A DNA stretch of 64,000 nt from Thermohalobaculum sediminis. Its GTDB lineage: Bacteria > Pseudomonadota > Alphaproteobacteria > Rhodobacterales > Rhodobacteraceae. Each line of letters begins with the position of its first letter. The first letter of the stretch is position 1. Below the pieces are notes generated by a model, which did not search any database, was not told the origin of the DNA, and saw only the letters and a program-made list of their open reading frames with translations. Location: positions 186,001 to 250,000 of the forward strand of contig NZ_JAMFKN010000006.1 in assembly GCF_023487995.1 (NCBI RefSeq). The letters are read 5' to 3'. The position numbers were made by a program, and so were the translations under genes. Below, piece after piece: positions 21,489 through 29,985 of the stretch.

Positions 21489-22310
21489 GCCGTGAAACTG
21501 TCGTCGGGCTTCTCGCCTGATCGTCGGAGGTTGAGAACCTCGAGGGCGGCGTCCCCACGAAGCTGTGGAACGCCGCCGAGAACGCGCTGGGACTTCGATA
21601 GCCGCATGCCTGCGCCACCCTGGCGATCGATGCACCGCCTGACAGCTGCTCCACCGCCCGATGGAAGCGCAGGCGGCGGCGCCACTCGCCGAAGCTGATG
21701 CCGAGATCGCGCTCGAACAGGCGCGCGAGGGTGCGGGCCGAGGCGCCGGCGGTCCCGGACCAGGCGTCGAGGCTGCGCCGGTCCGCGGGGTCGGCCGCAC
21801 GGCGGCACAGATCCTCTGCAATCGGGGATCGCGAGGCAGCGGCACGCTCAGCGGCAGCTCGCTGGCCCGGTCGATCTCGTCCTCGATCAGCCTCGCGATC
21901 TTGTCGCCCCGGCCGTCCTTCTCGTAGTCCACCGGCTCGTCGCAGAGTGCGCCGATCAGTTCGCGCAGGAGCGTGGAGACCGCGAGAACCCGCAGCACGG
22001 AAACCGTTTCCCCGCCCGGCCTCGGGGCGATGTAAAGCGTGCGCATCTCGACGGCGCCATGCATCCTGACCGCGTGCCGGGTGCCGCCGGGAATGTAGAC
22101 CGCGCGGTCCGCCGGCACGATCAGCGCATCACGATCGGTGCGAAGGCGCATCACTCCACTGACGGCGTAGAGAAGCTGATCCCGATCGTGGCGATGGGGC
22201 GCGATCGCGTGCCCGTCGGGGAAGGACTTGACCATCGCCCCGATCCGTTGGGGCAGGTCCTGATAGTCCCTTGCGTCCGTGCTGCGGGAGTGAAGCGGTG
22301 CGTGTTTCAC
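21463..22310 (-). pseudogene. AraC-family regulator, frameshifted
   Basis: The N-terminal half (cupin-type sensor: MVKSFPDGHAIAPHRHDRDQ, VPADRAVYIPGGTRHAV) and the C-terminal half (double helix-turn-helix: LARLFERDLGISFGEWRRRL, ARVAQACGYRSPSAFSAAF) are both well preserved but lie in different frames. The junction is near 21805, where DPRLQRIC is followed, one base short, by RRAADPADRRSLDAW. One extra base restores a protein of about 280 residues. It is divergent from an MFS gene that it would naturally control. Either a recent inactivation or a sequence error. Confidence 0.8.
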
Positions 22311-22423
22311 GACATGCCCATTTGGCGCAAGATCGACAAAAGATGGCAGGGCATCGCATTCGCGACAAGGCTAGCCTGTCTGGGCACGTGAGGGGCGCGC
22401 AGAGCGCCGCCCCCGCAGGACGG

Positions 22424-23692
22424 ATGACAACGACGATGCGGGACCGCGCACATTTCCTGCTGCTCAATATCGGGCACTTTCTCGATCATCTGTTCACGCT
22501 GATCTTTGCAACCGTCGCGGCACTGGCGCTTCACCGGGAATGGGGCCTCGGCTATGCCCAGCTTCTGGCCTACGCGACGCCCGGGTTCTTCGCGTTCGGC
22601 GTTTTCGCGCTGCCCGCCGGCTGGCTCGCGGACCGCTGGAGCCGGGACGGGATGATGGTGGTCTTCTTCATCGGCATCGGGGTCGCATCGATCCTGACCA
22701 GTTTCTCGCAGTCTCCGCTGCAGATCGGCGTTGGCCTCTTCGTGATCGGGGTCTTCGCGGCCATCTATCATCCGGTGGGCCTCGCGATCGTGACGATGAA
22801 ATGGAAGAACACCGGCATGCGCATCGCGGCGAACGGGGTCTGGGGCAACCTGGGCGTCGCGAGCGCCGCGCTGATCACCGGCTATCTCATCGACCATGGC
22901 GGCTGGCGGCTGGCGTTCGCGCTGCCGGGCGCCGTGTCCATTGCAGTGGGGTTCGCCTACCTGGCGCTCCGCCGGGCGAGTATCCGGATGGCCAACGCCA
23001 TGCCGGCCGCGCGCGCCGACGCCGACCGGCGAGGGTTCGGCCCGACCGAGCAACGGCTTCTGCTTCGCGTGTCGTCGATCATCTTCCTGACGACGGCGGT
23101 TTCCTCGATCATCTTCCAGTCCACGACCTTTGCGCTGCCGAAGATGTTCGACGAGCGTCTTCACGGCCTCGCGCAGGGTCTGGCCGACTGGACCGCGGGA
23201 TCGGCCGACGGGCGGGGCGAGGTCGCCACCATGATCGGCTCGCTCGCCTTCGTCGTCTTTGCCATCGCCTCGATGGCGCAGCTGGCCGTTGGCGCCATGC
23301 TCGACCGGCATGGGCCGCGCCGCGTCTTCATGGTCGCCGCGGCAGTTCAGATCGCGTTCTTCGGCATGATGCCGGGTCTCACCGACGCCGCGGCGTTGGC
23401 GGTGGCCCTGGGCTTCATGCTCGGCGCCTTCGGGCAGATCCCGATCAACGACTACATGATTGGAAAGCTGGCGAGCGGCGCCGCGCGGGCCCGCATCTAT
23501 GGTGTCCGTTACGTCGTGAGCTTCACGGTGCTGGCGGTTTCGCTGCCCCTGATCGCCTTCGTGTACGACAACTGGGGCTTCGACACGCTGTTCCGGGTGC
23601 TGGCCATCGCGGCTTCGATCATCTTTTGTGCCGTCGCGGTCCTGCCGCGCCAGATACCGTCGGCCGGGACACCCCCCGTTGCCGCGGAATGA
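22424..23692 (+). CDS. MFS transporter, fosmidomycin-resistance-like group
   Basis: About 422 residues with 12 predicted membrane segments. The opening LLNIGHFLDHLFTLIFATVAAL, the loop PAGWLADRWSRDGMM (MFS motif A) and GVFAAIYHPVGLAIV resemble the Fsr-type subgroup of drug/proton antiporters. The substrate is unknown. The gene is divergent from the frameshifted AraC regulator, the common arrangement of an efflux pump with its activator. The ATG at 22424 follows AGGACGG; a second in-frame ATG at 22436 is possible. Confidence 0.85.
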   Translation: MTTTMRDRAHFLLLNIGHFLDHLFTLIFATVAALALHREWGLGYAQLLAYATPGFFAFGVFALPAGWLADRWSRDGMMVVFFIGIGVASILTSFSQSPLQIGVGLFVIGVFAAIYHPVGLAIVTMKWKNTGMRIAANGVWGNLGVASAALITGYLIDHGGWRLAFALPGAVSIAVGFAYLALRRASIRMANAMPAARADADRRGFGPTEQRLLLRVSSIIFLTTAVSSIIFQSTTFALPKMFDERLHGLAQGLADWTAGSADGRGEVATMIGSLAFVVFAIASMAQLAVGAMLDRHGPRRVFMVAAAVQIAFFGMMPGLTDAAALAVALGFMLGAFGQIPINDYMIGKLASGAARARIYGVRYVVSFTVLAVSLPLIAFVYDNWGFDTLFRVLAIAASIIFCAVAVLPRQIPSAGTPPVAAE

Positions 23693-23860
23693 CCGTTGGA
23701 GCCTGGGCTGACGAGGGTCCTCCAGTGCGGAGCACGCGCTGACATGTACCCGGAGACGCGTGAGCGGTCGCCTGACGGTGAATCACGGTCCCGAAGCCAT
23801 TCCGGGCCGGGCCTTCGCGTCACAATGGTGTTCGGGGCCTGAGCGTCAATTCGCCCGCGC

Positions 23861-24556
23861 TCACGCGGTCGAGCGCGACCCGCGCCCGGCCGGTGGGCCC
23901 ATGAGTTCGGCCAGCGCGCCGCCCCTGCGCCGCAGGAAATCCGCCAGCCGGTCATGATAGTCATCGGCCACGGCCTCGCGGACCGAAGGGCGGGCGGCCA
24001 GCGCGGCGCGCCAGGCCGCGGTCTTCGCAAGGTCCTCCAGGATGCCGAAGCTGTCGATCCCGTCGAAGGTGTCGAAATAGCGGAACACCGGGGCGAAGAC
24101 CGCATCGACCAGGCTGAACGACTTGCCGGCGAACCACGGACCCACCGCAAGGTGGCTCTCGAGCGTGCGAAAGCGGCCGCGCAGCGCGGCCGCCTTGGCC
24201 TCGAGCGTCGCGTGATCGGGCGCCGAATAGAACCCCGCGATGTCGTCCAGGCATTCCGAGCCGAACCCGATCCAGGCCCGGTGGCGCGCGCGTTCGATCG
24301 GGTCGGAGGGATGAAGCGGGTTCGGCTGCGTCTCCTCGAGGAATTCGAGGATCGCCGCGGATTCGAAAAGTGCAGCCGATCCTGCCTTCAGGACCGGCGT
24401 GCGTCCGAGCGGCGAGATGTCGAGAAACCAGCCGGGCTTGTCGGCCAGATCGACCGTGACGCGGTCATGCGCCACGCCCTTTTCCGCGAGGGTGATGGCG
24501 ATGCGCTGGACATAGGGGCACAACGCGTGGCTCACGAGGGTGATGGGGTGGGACAT
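23861..24556 (-). CDS. Glutathione S-transferase
   Basis: 231 residues. Thioredoxin-fold N-terminus with LVSHALCPYVQRIAITLAEKG (CPYVQR, catalytic Cys/Ser position), the cis-Pro segment GRTPVLKAG and the glutathione-binding LFESAAILEFLEE. An all-helical C-terminal domain follows with FSLVDAVFAPVFRYF. The CPY start suggests an omega/beta-like or lignin-degrading subgroup rather than a classical Tyr GST. GGAGA precedes the ATG. It is the last of four co-directional genes after DUF4142, cupredoxin and P460, 133 bases behind the P460 gene, so co-transcription is plausible but not certain. Confidence 0.88.
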   Translation of the reverse strand: MSHPITLVSHALCPYVQRIAITLAEKGVAHDRVTVDLADKPGWFLDISPLGRTPVLKAGSAALFESAAILEFLEETQPNPLHPSDPIERARHRAWIGFGSECLDDIAGFYSAPDHATLEAKAAALRGRFRTLESHLAVGPWFAGKSFSLVDAVFAPVFRYFDTFDGIDSFGILEDLAKTAAWRAALAARPSVREAVADDYHDRLADFLRRRGGALAELMGPPAGRGSRSTA

Positions 24557-24689
24557 GTTCCGTCTCCTGCAAGTTGGACGATGCGGACACCGCGGGGCGA
24601 TGTGCCGGGGCGCGCCGAATGACAGCACGTCGTCGGCGCGCCACGTCCGCGCCACGGGTGCCGCGGTGCCGGCGAAGGTGCGACCGCGG

Positions 24690-25250
24690 TCACTTCCTGA
24701 CGGCCGGATAGCCCTGGATGTAGAGAAGTCCCTGATCGCGCGCCGGCTCGTGGCAGGCGAGACAGTCGACCTTGTAGTCGCCCGTGACGGTCATCCTCGT
24801 CTCGTCGCCTGCGAAGAAAGCCCATCCCCAGCCGTCGCCGAACCGGGCGCCGGACCCCAGCGTGCCAGCCGCATCGCGCACCATGACGAAGCGGCCTTCA
24901 AGCTTGTCGGCATAGCTGGCTGTTCCGGTGGTCAGCACTTCGGTCCGCGTCGACCACGCCTCCTTGACGATCTTCGTCCCATTGGGGAAATCGCCGTCCC
25001 TGAGATAGGCCTCGAGGGCCGACCGCTCGACATGGACGGTGTGAATTTCGCGGGCGCCTTCCGCCGGATTTTCCGCCAGCAGAGAGAAGGCGCCGATCTG
25101 CACCCACTGCGTGCGGTAGTCCTCGGCGGGCACGCGCAGCACGGGCTCGACCTCCGTCGGCGGTGTCTCCGTCACCTGTGCAACGGCACCGCCGCTTGCC
25201 CGAGCCGCGAGAAAGCCAAAGGCGAGGCGTTTCTCGAAGAAGCGTTTCAT
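24690..25250 (-). CDS. Cytochrome P460-family haem protein
   Basis: 186 residues. A basic, hydrophobic N-terminus (to about residue 25, ending AVA-Q) looks like an export signal. The P460 fold is recognisable by FPNGTKIVKEAW (Lys93/Lys96, candidates for the unusual Lys-haem crosslink), RFVMVRD, FGDGWGWAFFAG and the c-type haem site CLACH at 163-167 followed by QGLLYIQGYPAVRK. Known P460 proteins oxidise hydroxylamine or handle NO, while P460-like proteins of the cytochrome c'-beta type bind gases. Which applies here cannot be told. Of two nearby ATGs, AAGGA places the start at 25250. Confidence 0.88.
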   Translation of the reverse strand: MKRFFEKRLAFGFLAARASGGAVAQVTETPPTEVEPVLRVPAEDYRTQWVQIGAFSLLAENPAEGAREIHTVHVERSALEAYLRDGDFPNGTKIVKEAWSTRTEVLTTGTASYADKLEGRFVMVRDAAGTLGSGARFGDGWGWAFFAGDETRMTVTGDYKVDCLACHEPARDQGLLYIQGYPAVRK

Positions 25251-25316
25251 GTTCATCCTTCCATCGATCACGGGTTGCCGGTGCGCGAGCGCCCGGGCTG
25301 TCGGTTGCGCCAAGCG

Positions 25317-25685
25317 TCAGGCACCCGCTCTCGGGCGCACGACAACTGCTCCCTTCATGTGCGGGTGAAAGGCGCAGACATAGGAATGGTGGCCGGCCGT
25401 ATCGAAGGTGATCCGCCCGGCGGCACCCTGTGGGAGGGCCCCGGTATCCCAGCCGCCGCCATCAGCCGTCGCCGTGTGCGGTGCGAGATCGCGGTTGAGC
25501 CATGTCACACTGTCGCCGACCCGGATCTCCACCCGGGCGGGTTCGAAAGCGAAGCGGGCAACATGCACCTCGACCTCGTGTGCCCCGTCATGCGCCCTGA
25601 GCGCGCGGGGGAGGCAGGCCAGAGCCAGGGCCGTGCCCAGACCCTGGCCGAAGCGCCGGCGCGTGGGCAGGTTCAGCCCGCGCAT
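25317..25685 (-). CDS. Periplasmic blue-copper protein (amicyanin/plastocyanin-like)
   Basis: 122 residues. A twin-arginine-like leader (PTRRRFGQGLGTALALAC) is followed by a small cupredoxin. The type 1 copper ligands are His70 (LAPHTATAD) and Cys104, His107, Met110 in YVCAFHPHMKG; the C-x2-H-x2-M spacing is that of amicyanin and pseudoazurin-like proteins. It should shuttle electrons in the periplasm. The start codon overlaps the end of the DUF4142 gene by 13 bases, indicating translational coupling; the P460 gene is 66 bases downstream and a plausible redox partner. Confidence 0.9.
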   Translation of the reverse strand: MRGLNLPTRRRFGQGLGTALALACLPRALRAHDGAHEVEVHVARFAFEPARVEIRVGDSVTWLNRDLAPHTATADGGGWDTGALPQGAAGRITFDTAGHHSYVCAFHPHMKGAVVVRPRAGA

Positions 25686-26200
25686 TTCAGCTCCGCGACC
25701 ATGTGTTCGGCATGGGCCTCGTGCGCGCGAAACGTCGCCAGCGCGTCCTCGAGCAGCGCCTTCAGGGGTGCAACCGTCACCGCCGGGATGAAGGTCTCGG
25801 CAACGGTCTTGTTCACCAGCCGATGATAGGCGAGCTCGTTCGTCGCATAGGCGCAGTCGAAGGCGGCGCCCGTCAGCGCCGTCAGTTCCGCGCGCTTCGC
25901 CGATGCACCTTCGACCAGCGCCCGGGAAAGCGCGTTGTCCTGCGGCGTGACGTTCAACTCGGCGACGAGCGTGCCGGCAGCCTCGTTCACCGCCGAATGG
26001 TCGCGGATCATCGTCCGGGCGAACTCGCGCACCGCGTCGTCCTCGGACACCGCCAGCGCCAGATGGGCGTACCGGATGTCGATGCCGCCGGCCGTGTAGG
26101 CCGTGTGAGCGATCTCGAGGTCGTTCATGGGCTCACCGGCCTCGGCGCCGAACGTGGCGACGGTCGCTGCAAGGGCGAGGGCAAGGGAAAGGGCCTTCAT
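25673..26200 (-). CDS. Exported DUF4142 ferritin-like protein
   Basis: 175 residues with a clean signal peptide (MKALSLALALAATVATFGAEA). The mature part is a four-helix bundle of the DUF4142 type: DLEIAHTAYTAGGIDIRYAHLAL, REFARTMIRDHSAVNEAAGTL, ELAYHRLVNKTVAETFIP and ATFRAHEAHAEHMVAEL, rich in His and Glu that could bind metal. Function of the family is unproven; members often occur with stress or redox genes. It is first in the row with the cupredoxin and P460 genes and divergent from an AraC regulator. Confidence 0.85.
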   Translation of the reverse strand: MKALSLALALAATVATFGAEAGEPMNDLEIAHTAYTAGGIDIRYAHLALAVSEDDAVREFARTMIRDHSAVNEAAGTLVAELNVTPQDNALSRALVEGASAKRAELTALTGAAFDCAYATNELAYHRLVNKTVAETFIPAVTVAPLKALLEDALATFRAHEAHAEHMVAELKCAG

Positions 26201-26338
26201 CGGATGATCTCCTGAGCGGTTTTCGGTGCCATCGGGTTGCCCCAACTCAGGCGGCGCATGAATGCCGGATGGTCCGTGATTCTTGCCCGAGCGTCCGGAG
26301 ATCTGGACGCACCTGATTTCACGGATAAACTCGGCCGC

Positions 26339-27292
26339 ATGCTGGACCTGCTCAGTGACATCCTGACCCGCCTCTCGCTCCGCGGCACGCTCTACTTCCG
26401 CACGAGCTTCACCGAGCCATGGGGGCTGCGCGTCCCACCCTTCCGCAATGTCGCGCGGTTCCACTTCGCGCATCGTGGCGAGGCGCTGGTTCGGGTCGCG
26501 GGCGCGCGGCTGCCTGTCCATCTGGCGCAGGGCGATCTGATCGTGATCCCGCATGGCGCGGCGCACGTCCTGTCCTGCCGGCACACCGGGCCCGAGGAAG
26601 CGCTGCCGCTCGACGACGTGCTGTCGCGGTCCGGCTTTCCCGGCCACGGCACGCTGGTCTGGGGCGGCGAGGAGAGCCCGCAGGACACCCAACTCATCTG
26701 CGGGCATTTTGCGCTGGCCGAGGGCTCGCGGCACCTGCTGTTCGATCGCCTGCCGCCCTTCATCCACCTGCGCGGCTATGGCGAGGAGGCCGGCCCCTGG
26801 CTCGAGGCGACGCTGCGGGTGATCGGGGCCGAGGCTGGCGGCGCGCGGCTCGGCGGCGACCTGATCGCGCTCAAGATGTCCGAGGCGATCTTCGCCCAGG
26901 CGGTCCGGGCCTGCATCGAGCAGGCGCGGGGCGCCGAGTCCGGCGTCGCGGGTTTCGCCGATCCGCATCTTGGCCGGGCGCTGGCGGCATTCCACCGCGA
27001 CCCGGCATCGGCCTGGACGGTGGAGGGGCTGGCCCGCGAGGCGGGGTTGTCGCGCACGGGCTTTGCCGAGCGCTTCGCGGCGCGCCTCGGCGTCACGCCG
27101 ATGGCCTATGTCACGTCCTGGCGGATGCAGATCGCGCGCGAGGCGCTGGCGAGGCGTGGGCTGTCGGTGGCCGCGGCCGCCGAGGTGGTTGGCTACGCCT
27201 CGGAATCGGCCTTCAGCCGGGCCTTCAAGAAGGAGATCGGCGTATCGCCCGCGGCCTTCCGCCAAACCGGCGCGGCGGCGGCTGTTCCCTAG
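26339..27292 (+). CDS. AraC-family regulator with cupin sensor
   Basis: 317 residues from the chosen start. The N-terminal AraC cupin (cupin_6 type) includes FRTSFTEPWGLRVPP, RFHFAHRGEALVRV and GDLIVIPHGAAHVLSC. The C-terminal AraC domain has two helix-turn-helix units: WTVEGLAREAGLSRTGFAERF and GLSVAAAAEVVGYASESAFSR, ending GVSPAAFRQ. In-frame ATGs at 26237 and 26258 could lengthen it. It is divergent from the DUF4142-cupredoxin-P460 row across about 140 bases and is the likely regulator of that row; related AraC proteins often respond to phenolic or electrophilic compounds. Confidence 0.88.
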   Translation: MLDLLSDILTRLSLRGTLYFRTSFTEPWGLRVPPFRNVARFHFAHRGEALVRVAGARLPVHLAQGDLIVIPHGAAHVLSCRHTGPEEALPLDDVLSRSGFPGHGTLVWGGEESPQDTQLICGHFALAEGSRHLLFDRLPPFIHLRGYGEEAGPWLEATLRVIGAEAGGARLGGDLIALKMSEAIFAQAVRACIEQARGAESGVAGFADPHLGRALAAFHRDPASAWTVEGLAREAGLSRTGFAERFAARLGVTPMAYVTSWRMQIAREALARRGLSVAAAAEVVGYASESAFSRAFKKEIGVSPAAFRQTGAAAAVP

Positions 27293-27496
27293 GGCCAACG
27301 CAAGCCAGTCGCGGATTGCCTGGGCCGCAGGGACGGTTCAGGCCGCGTCGCGCTGATGCCACCCCTCCGCGGCGGCGGCGCGGGTCTCCGACGGGGCCCC
27401 CTGCGACGATGGCAGCCATTCGCCGGTGGCGGTTCCCTGCCGGCTCCTTCGCGGAGATGAATGTTCGTCACCTGTTGTCCGCCATTTCCTCGGCAG

Positions 27497-29755
27497 TCAT
27501 CGGGCGGGGCGGGCGGGGGTGTCCTGCGCCGCGTCTCCGACGCTTGCCGCCGCCAGCTGGACGGTGTCATTCCCGTCTTGCGCCGCGACGACCTCGACCT
27601 TGCGGCGCGCGAAATGCAGGCCGTTTTCGGCGAAGGCTTGACGCAGCCGGTGATAGATCTCGCGGCGGAGCACGAACTGCGCGCGGGGCCGACACTTGAA
27701 CTTGACCCGAAACACCTGCGCCGAGTCATCGTCGATCATCTGGACACCCTGGCTCTTCAGGGGCTCGAGGAATTTCGGCCCGTGTTCCGGATCGCTCAGG
27801 AATTCCTTTCCAACCGCCTTGACGATGCGCTTCACCTGCAGGGGATCCGTCTCGGGCTCCATCCGGAAGCTCATCTTGTAGATCACCCAGTCTCGGCTGT
27901 GGTTGATGACGTTCTTCAACTCGCCGAAGGGGATGGTGATGACCGGGCCGCGATGGTGCCGAAGCTGCAGCGAGCGGATCGAGATGGACTCGACCTCGCC
28001 GCGGAGTTGGTCGTCGAGCTCGATGTACTCGCCGACCCGGAAGGCGTCGTCCACGAGGAAAAAGGCGCCCGAGAAGATGTCGCGCACCAGCGCCTGCGCC
28101 CCAAAGCCGATGGCGATGCCGACGATACCGGCCGACGCCAGCAGCGGGCCGATGTTCACGCCGGCCGAGGACAGCAGGATCATCGTCACGACGACAGCGA
28201 GAATGATGAGCAGAAGGTTGCGAAGCAGCGGCACAAGCGTATCGAGCCGTGTTGCGGCCGGGATCTCGTCATCGCCGTCCTCTCCAGAGGAAGCAACCCG
28301 CGGGTCTCGGTGGAGTGCCGCGAGGATGAGCTGCCAGACGAAGCGGGCGATGAGCAGCGTGATGACGATGTCGAACGTCATGCCCGCCCAGGGCGAGGCC
28401 ATTTCGCCCTTGGCGAGACCGTAGAGGTCAAGCCCCCAAAGATCGGCGGTCAAGAGAAGTGCGGCAATGCCGATCAGCATCCTCCAGCCGCCGTGAAAGA
28501 CCGCGTGATATCGCGCGGCCGAGGCGCTGTCGGCGCGCTTGAGGTTGTCGCACAGCTCGAAGCCGAGCCGGTCAAGGATCGGAAGCGCAAGCAGAACGAC
28601 CAGCGTTCCGGCGGGGCCGTAAAGATGCTGCTGACCGCTCTCGATCCAGTTGGCGATCCAGTAGAGCCAAGCGAAGACAAGATAGCCGACGAGCGCGACC
28701 GGCGCGACGGCGACCGAGAGCCGTGCGAAGGCGGAGGGCGCATCGCTGTCGGCGATCAGCAGATCGGCGACCGCGCTGCCGATCCGGCGGTAGTTCCGAA
28801 TGGATGCCGCGAGGAAGAGCGCCGCCACCATGCTGCCTGCCAGTGCGACCGTTGTCAGCGCCGGCGGGTAGCCAAGACCGAGCGTCGGCGAGAGCCCCGC
28901 CACGAGCCAGCCGCCAGCGCCGATCAGCACCGCCTTGCGCACCAGCGCATGGATTTGCCCGGCCGTCGCGTTGCTGAAGCTGTTGATCCTGATCAGCGGC
29001 GCATCCGGCGCGAATGCACGGCGCGCGATGACCAGGAAGCCCCAGCCATAGGCGACGCCGACCTCGTAGATCCAGACATAGTCGATCATGGGGCCAAGCG
29101 GCCCCGACAACAGGGGCGCCGTGCGGACCGTCACGAATGCCCAGGCGAAGATCGGCAGGAACTCGACCAGCCCAAGCGCGAAGCTGCGACCGACCCGATC
29201 CCAATAGGTGTCGCGACCACAATTGGCCAGGCGTCGGCGCCAGCCGTGTGTCGCGCGGCTGACCGCCCTTGCCGCGATGAGCCCGGCAGCGGCCACGGCG
29301 AGCGAGGCCGCAATCATGCCCCAGATACCGTTTCCCGCAAGTCGGAGGCGCTCGGCAATGGCGTCGCGCCGGGCACCAATGTCGGCCCAAGCCTCGGCCC
29401 ACTCGGCGAGGCGCGCGCGGATGTTCGCCTCCAACTCGACGAGCCGCGCCGGGATCTCGGCCAGCCTATCGACCGCGGGCGCGGCCGCGGCGCGTTCCTC
29501 GGCACGTCGGCGCAGTTCGTCGGCAAGCAGCGCCCGGATCTCGGCATCGGTCAGGCGCGCCAGCATCGTGTCGACCATCTCCGGCGTCAGATCCCGAGGG
29601 ATCGCTGGCGCCGTTTCCGCCGTCGAGCCTGTGACGAGGCGGGAATGCGGAGTCTGTGCTGCCGCACCCGCGGAGATCGTCAGGCACAGAAGCAGAGCAG
29701 CCAGGATCCCTCCCGCCCAGCCGATCATCGTCTGCAGCCTCGACCCAAGTCCCAT
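27497..29755 (-). CDS. Large mechanosensitive channel of the MscS superfamily
   Basis: 752 residues, much longer than MscS (286). A signal peptide (LLLCLTISAGAAAQ) is followed by a charged, coiled-coil periplasmic stretch (LAEIPARLVELEANIRARLA), about ten membrane helices, and a C-terminal MscS core: GVNIGPLLASAGIVGIAIGF with the Gly/Ala-rich pore helix, ALVRDIFSGAFFLVDDAFRVG and beta-domain VESISIRSLQLRHHRG. These channels open under membrane tension and release solutes during osmotic downshock. GGAGG precedes the ATG. It lies downstream of the patatin gene in the same direction with a 230-base gap. Confidence 0.9.
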   Translation of the reverse strand: MGLGSRLQTMIGWAGGILAALLLCLTISAGAAAQTPHSRLVTGSTAETAPAIPRDLTPEMVDTMLARLTDAEIRALLADELRRRAEERAAAAPAVDRLAEIPARLVELEANIRARLAEWAEAWADIGARRDAIAERLRLAGNGIWGMIAASLAVAAAGLIAARAVSRATHGWRRRLANCGRDTYWDRVGRSFALGLVEFLPIFAWAFVTVRTAPLLSGPLGPMIDYVWIYEVGVAYGWGFLVIARRAFAPDAPLIRINSFSNATAGQIHALVRKAVLIGAGGWLVAGLSPTLGLGYPPALTTVALAGSMVAALFLAASIRNYRRIGSAVADLLIADSDAPSAFARLSVAVAPVALVGYLVFAWLYWIANWIESGQQHLYGPAGTLVVLLALPILDRLGFELCDNLKRADSASAARYHAVFHGGWRMLIGIAALLLTADLWGLDLYGLAKGEMASPWAGMTFDIVITLLIARFVWQLILAALHRDPRVASSGEDGDDEIPAATRLDTLVPLLRNLLLIILAVVVTMILLSSAGVNIGPLLASAGIVGIAIGFGAQALVRDIFSGAFFLVDDAFRVGEYIELDDQLRGEVESISIRSLQLRHHRGPVITIPFGELKNVINHSRDWVIYKMSFRMEPETDPLQVKRIVKAVGKEFLSDPEHGPKFLEPLKSQGVQMIDDDSAQVFRVKFKCRPRAQFVLRREIYHRLRQAFAENGLHFARRKVEVVAAQDGNDTVQLAAASVGDAAQDTPARPAR

Positions 29756-29985
29756 CCTGCCTCCGTACAGGCAGTGAACGCCCGACCCCAGCGAGATGCC
29801 CGCGGGCAGATTAGGGCGGCGAGGATCCTCCAGGATAGGGCGAAGTCGGGCGCGGCCGTCGGGCTCCTCGCAAATGTCGACGCAACGCTGCACGGTGCCG
29901 CGGCGAGGCGTGCCGGTGTCGCCCGCGTCCCGGGGCGCGATCGCGCCGCATCGCAGCGCCGGGCGCAGGTCCGAGCACCGCCGGG

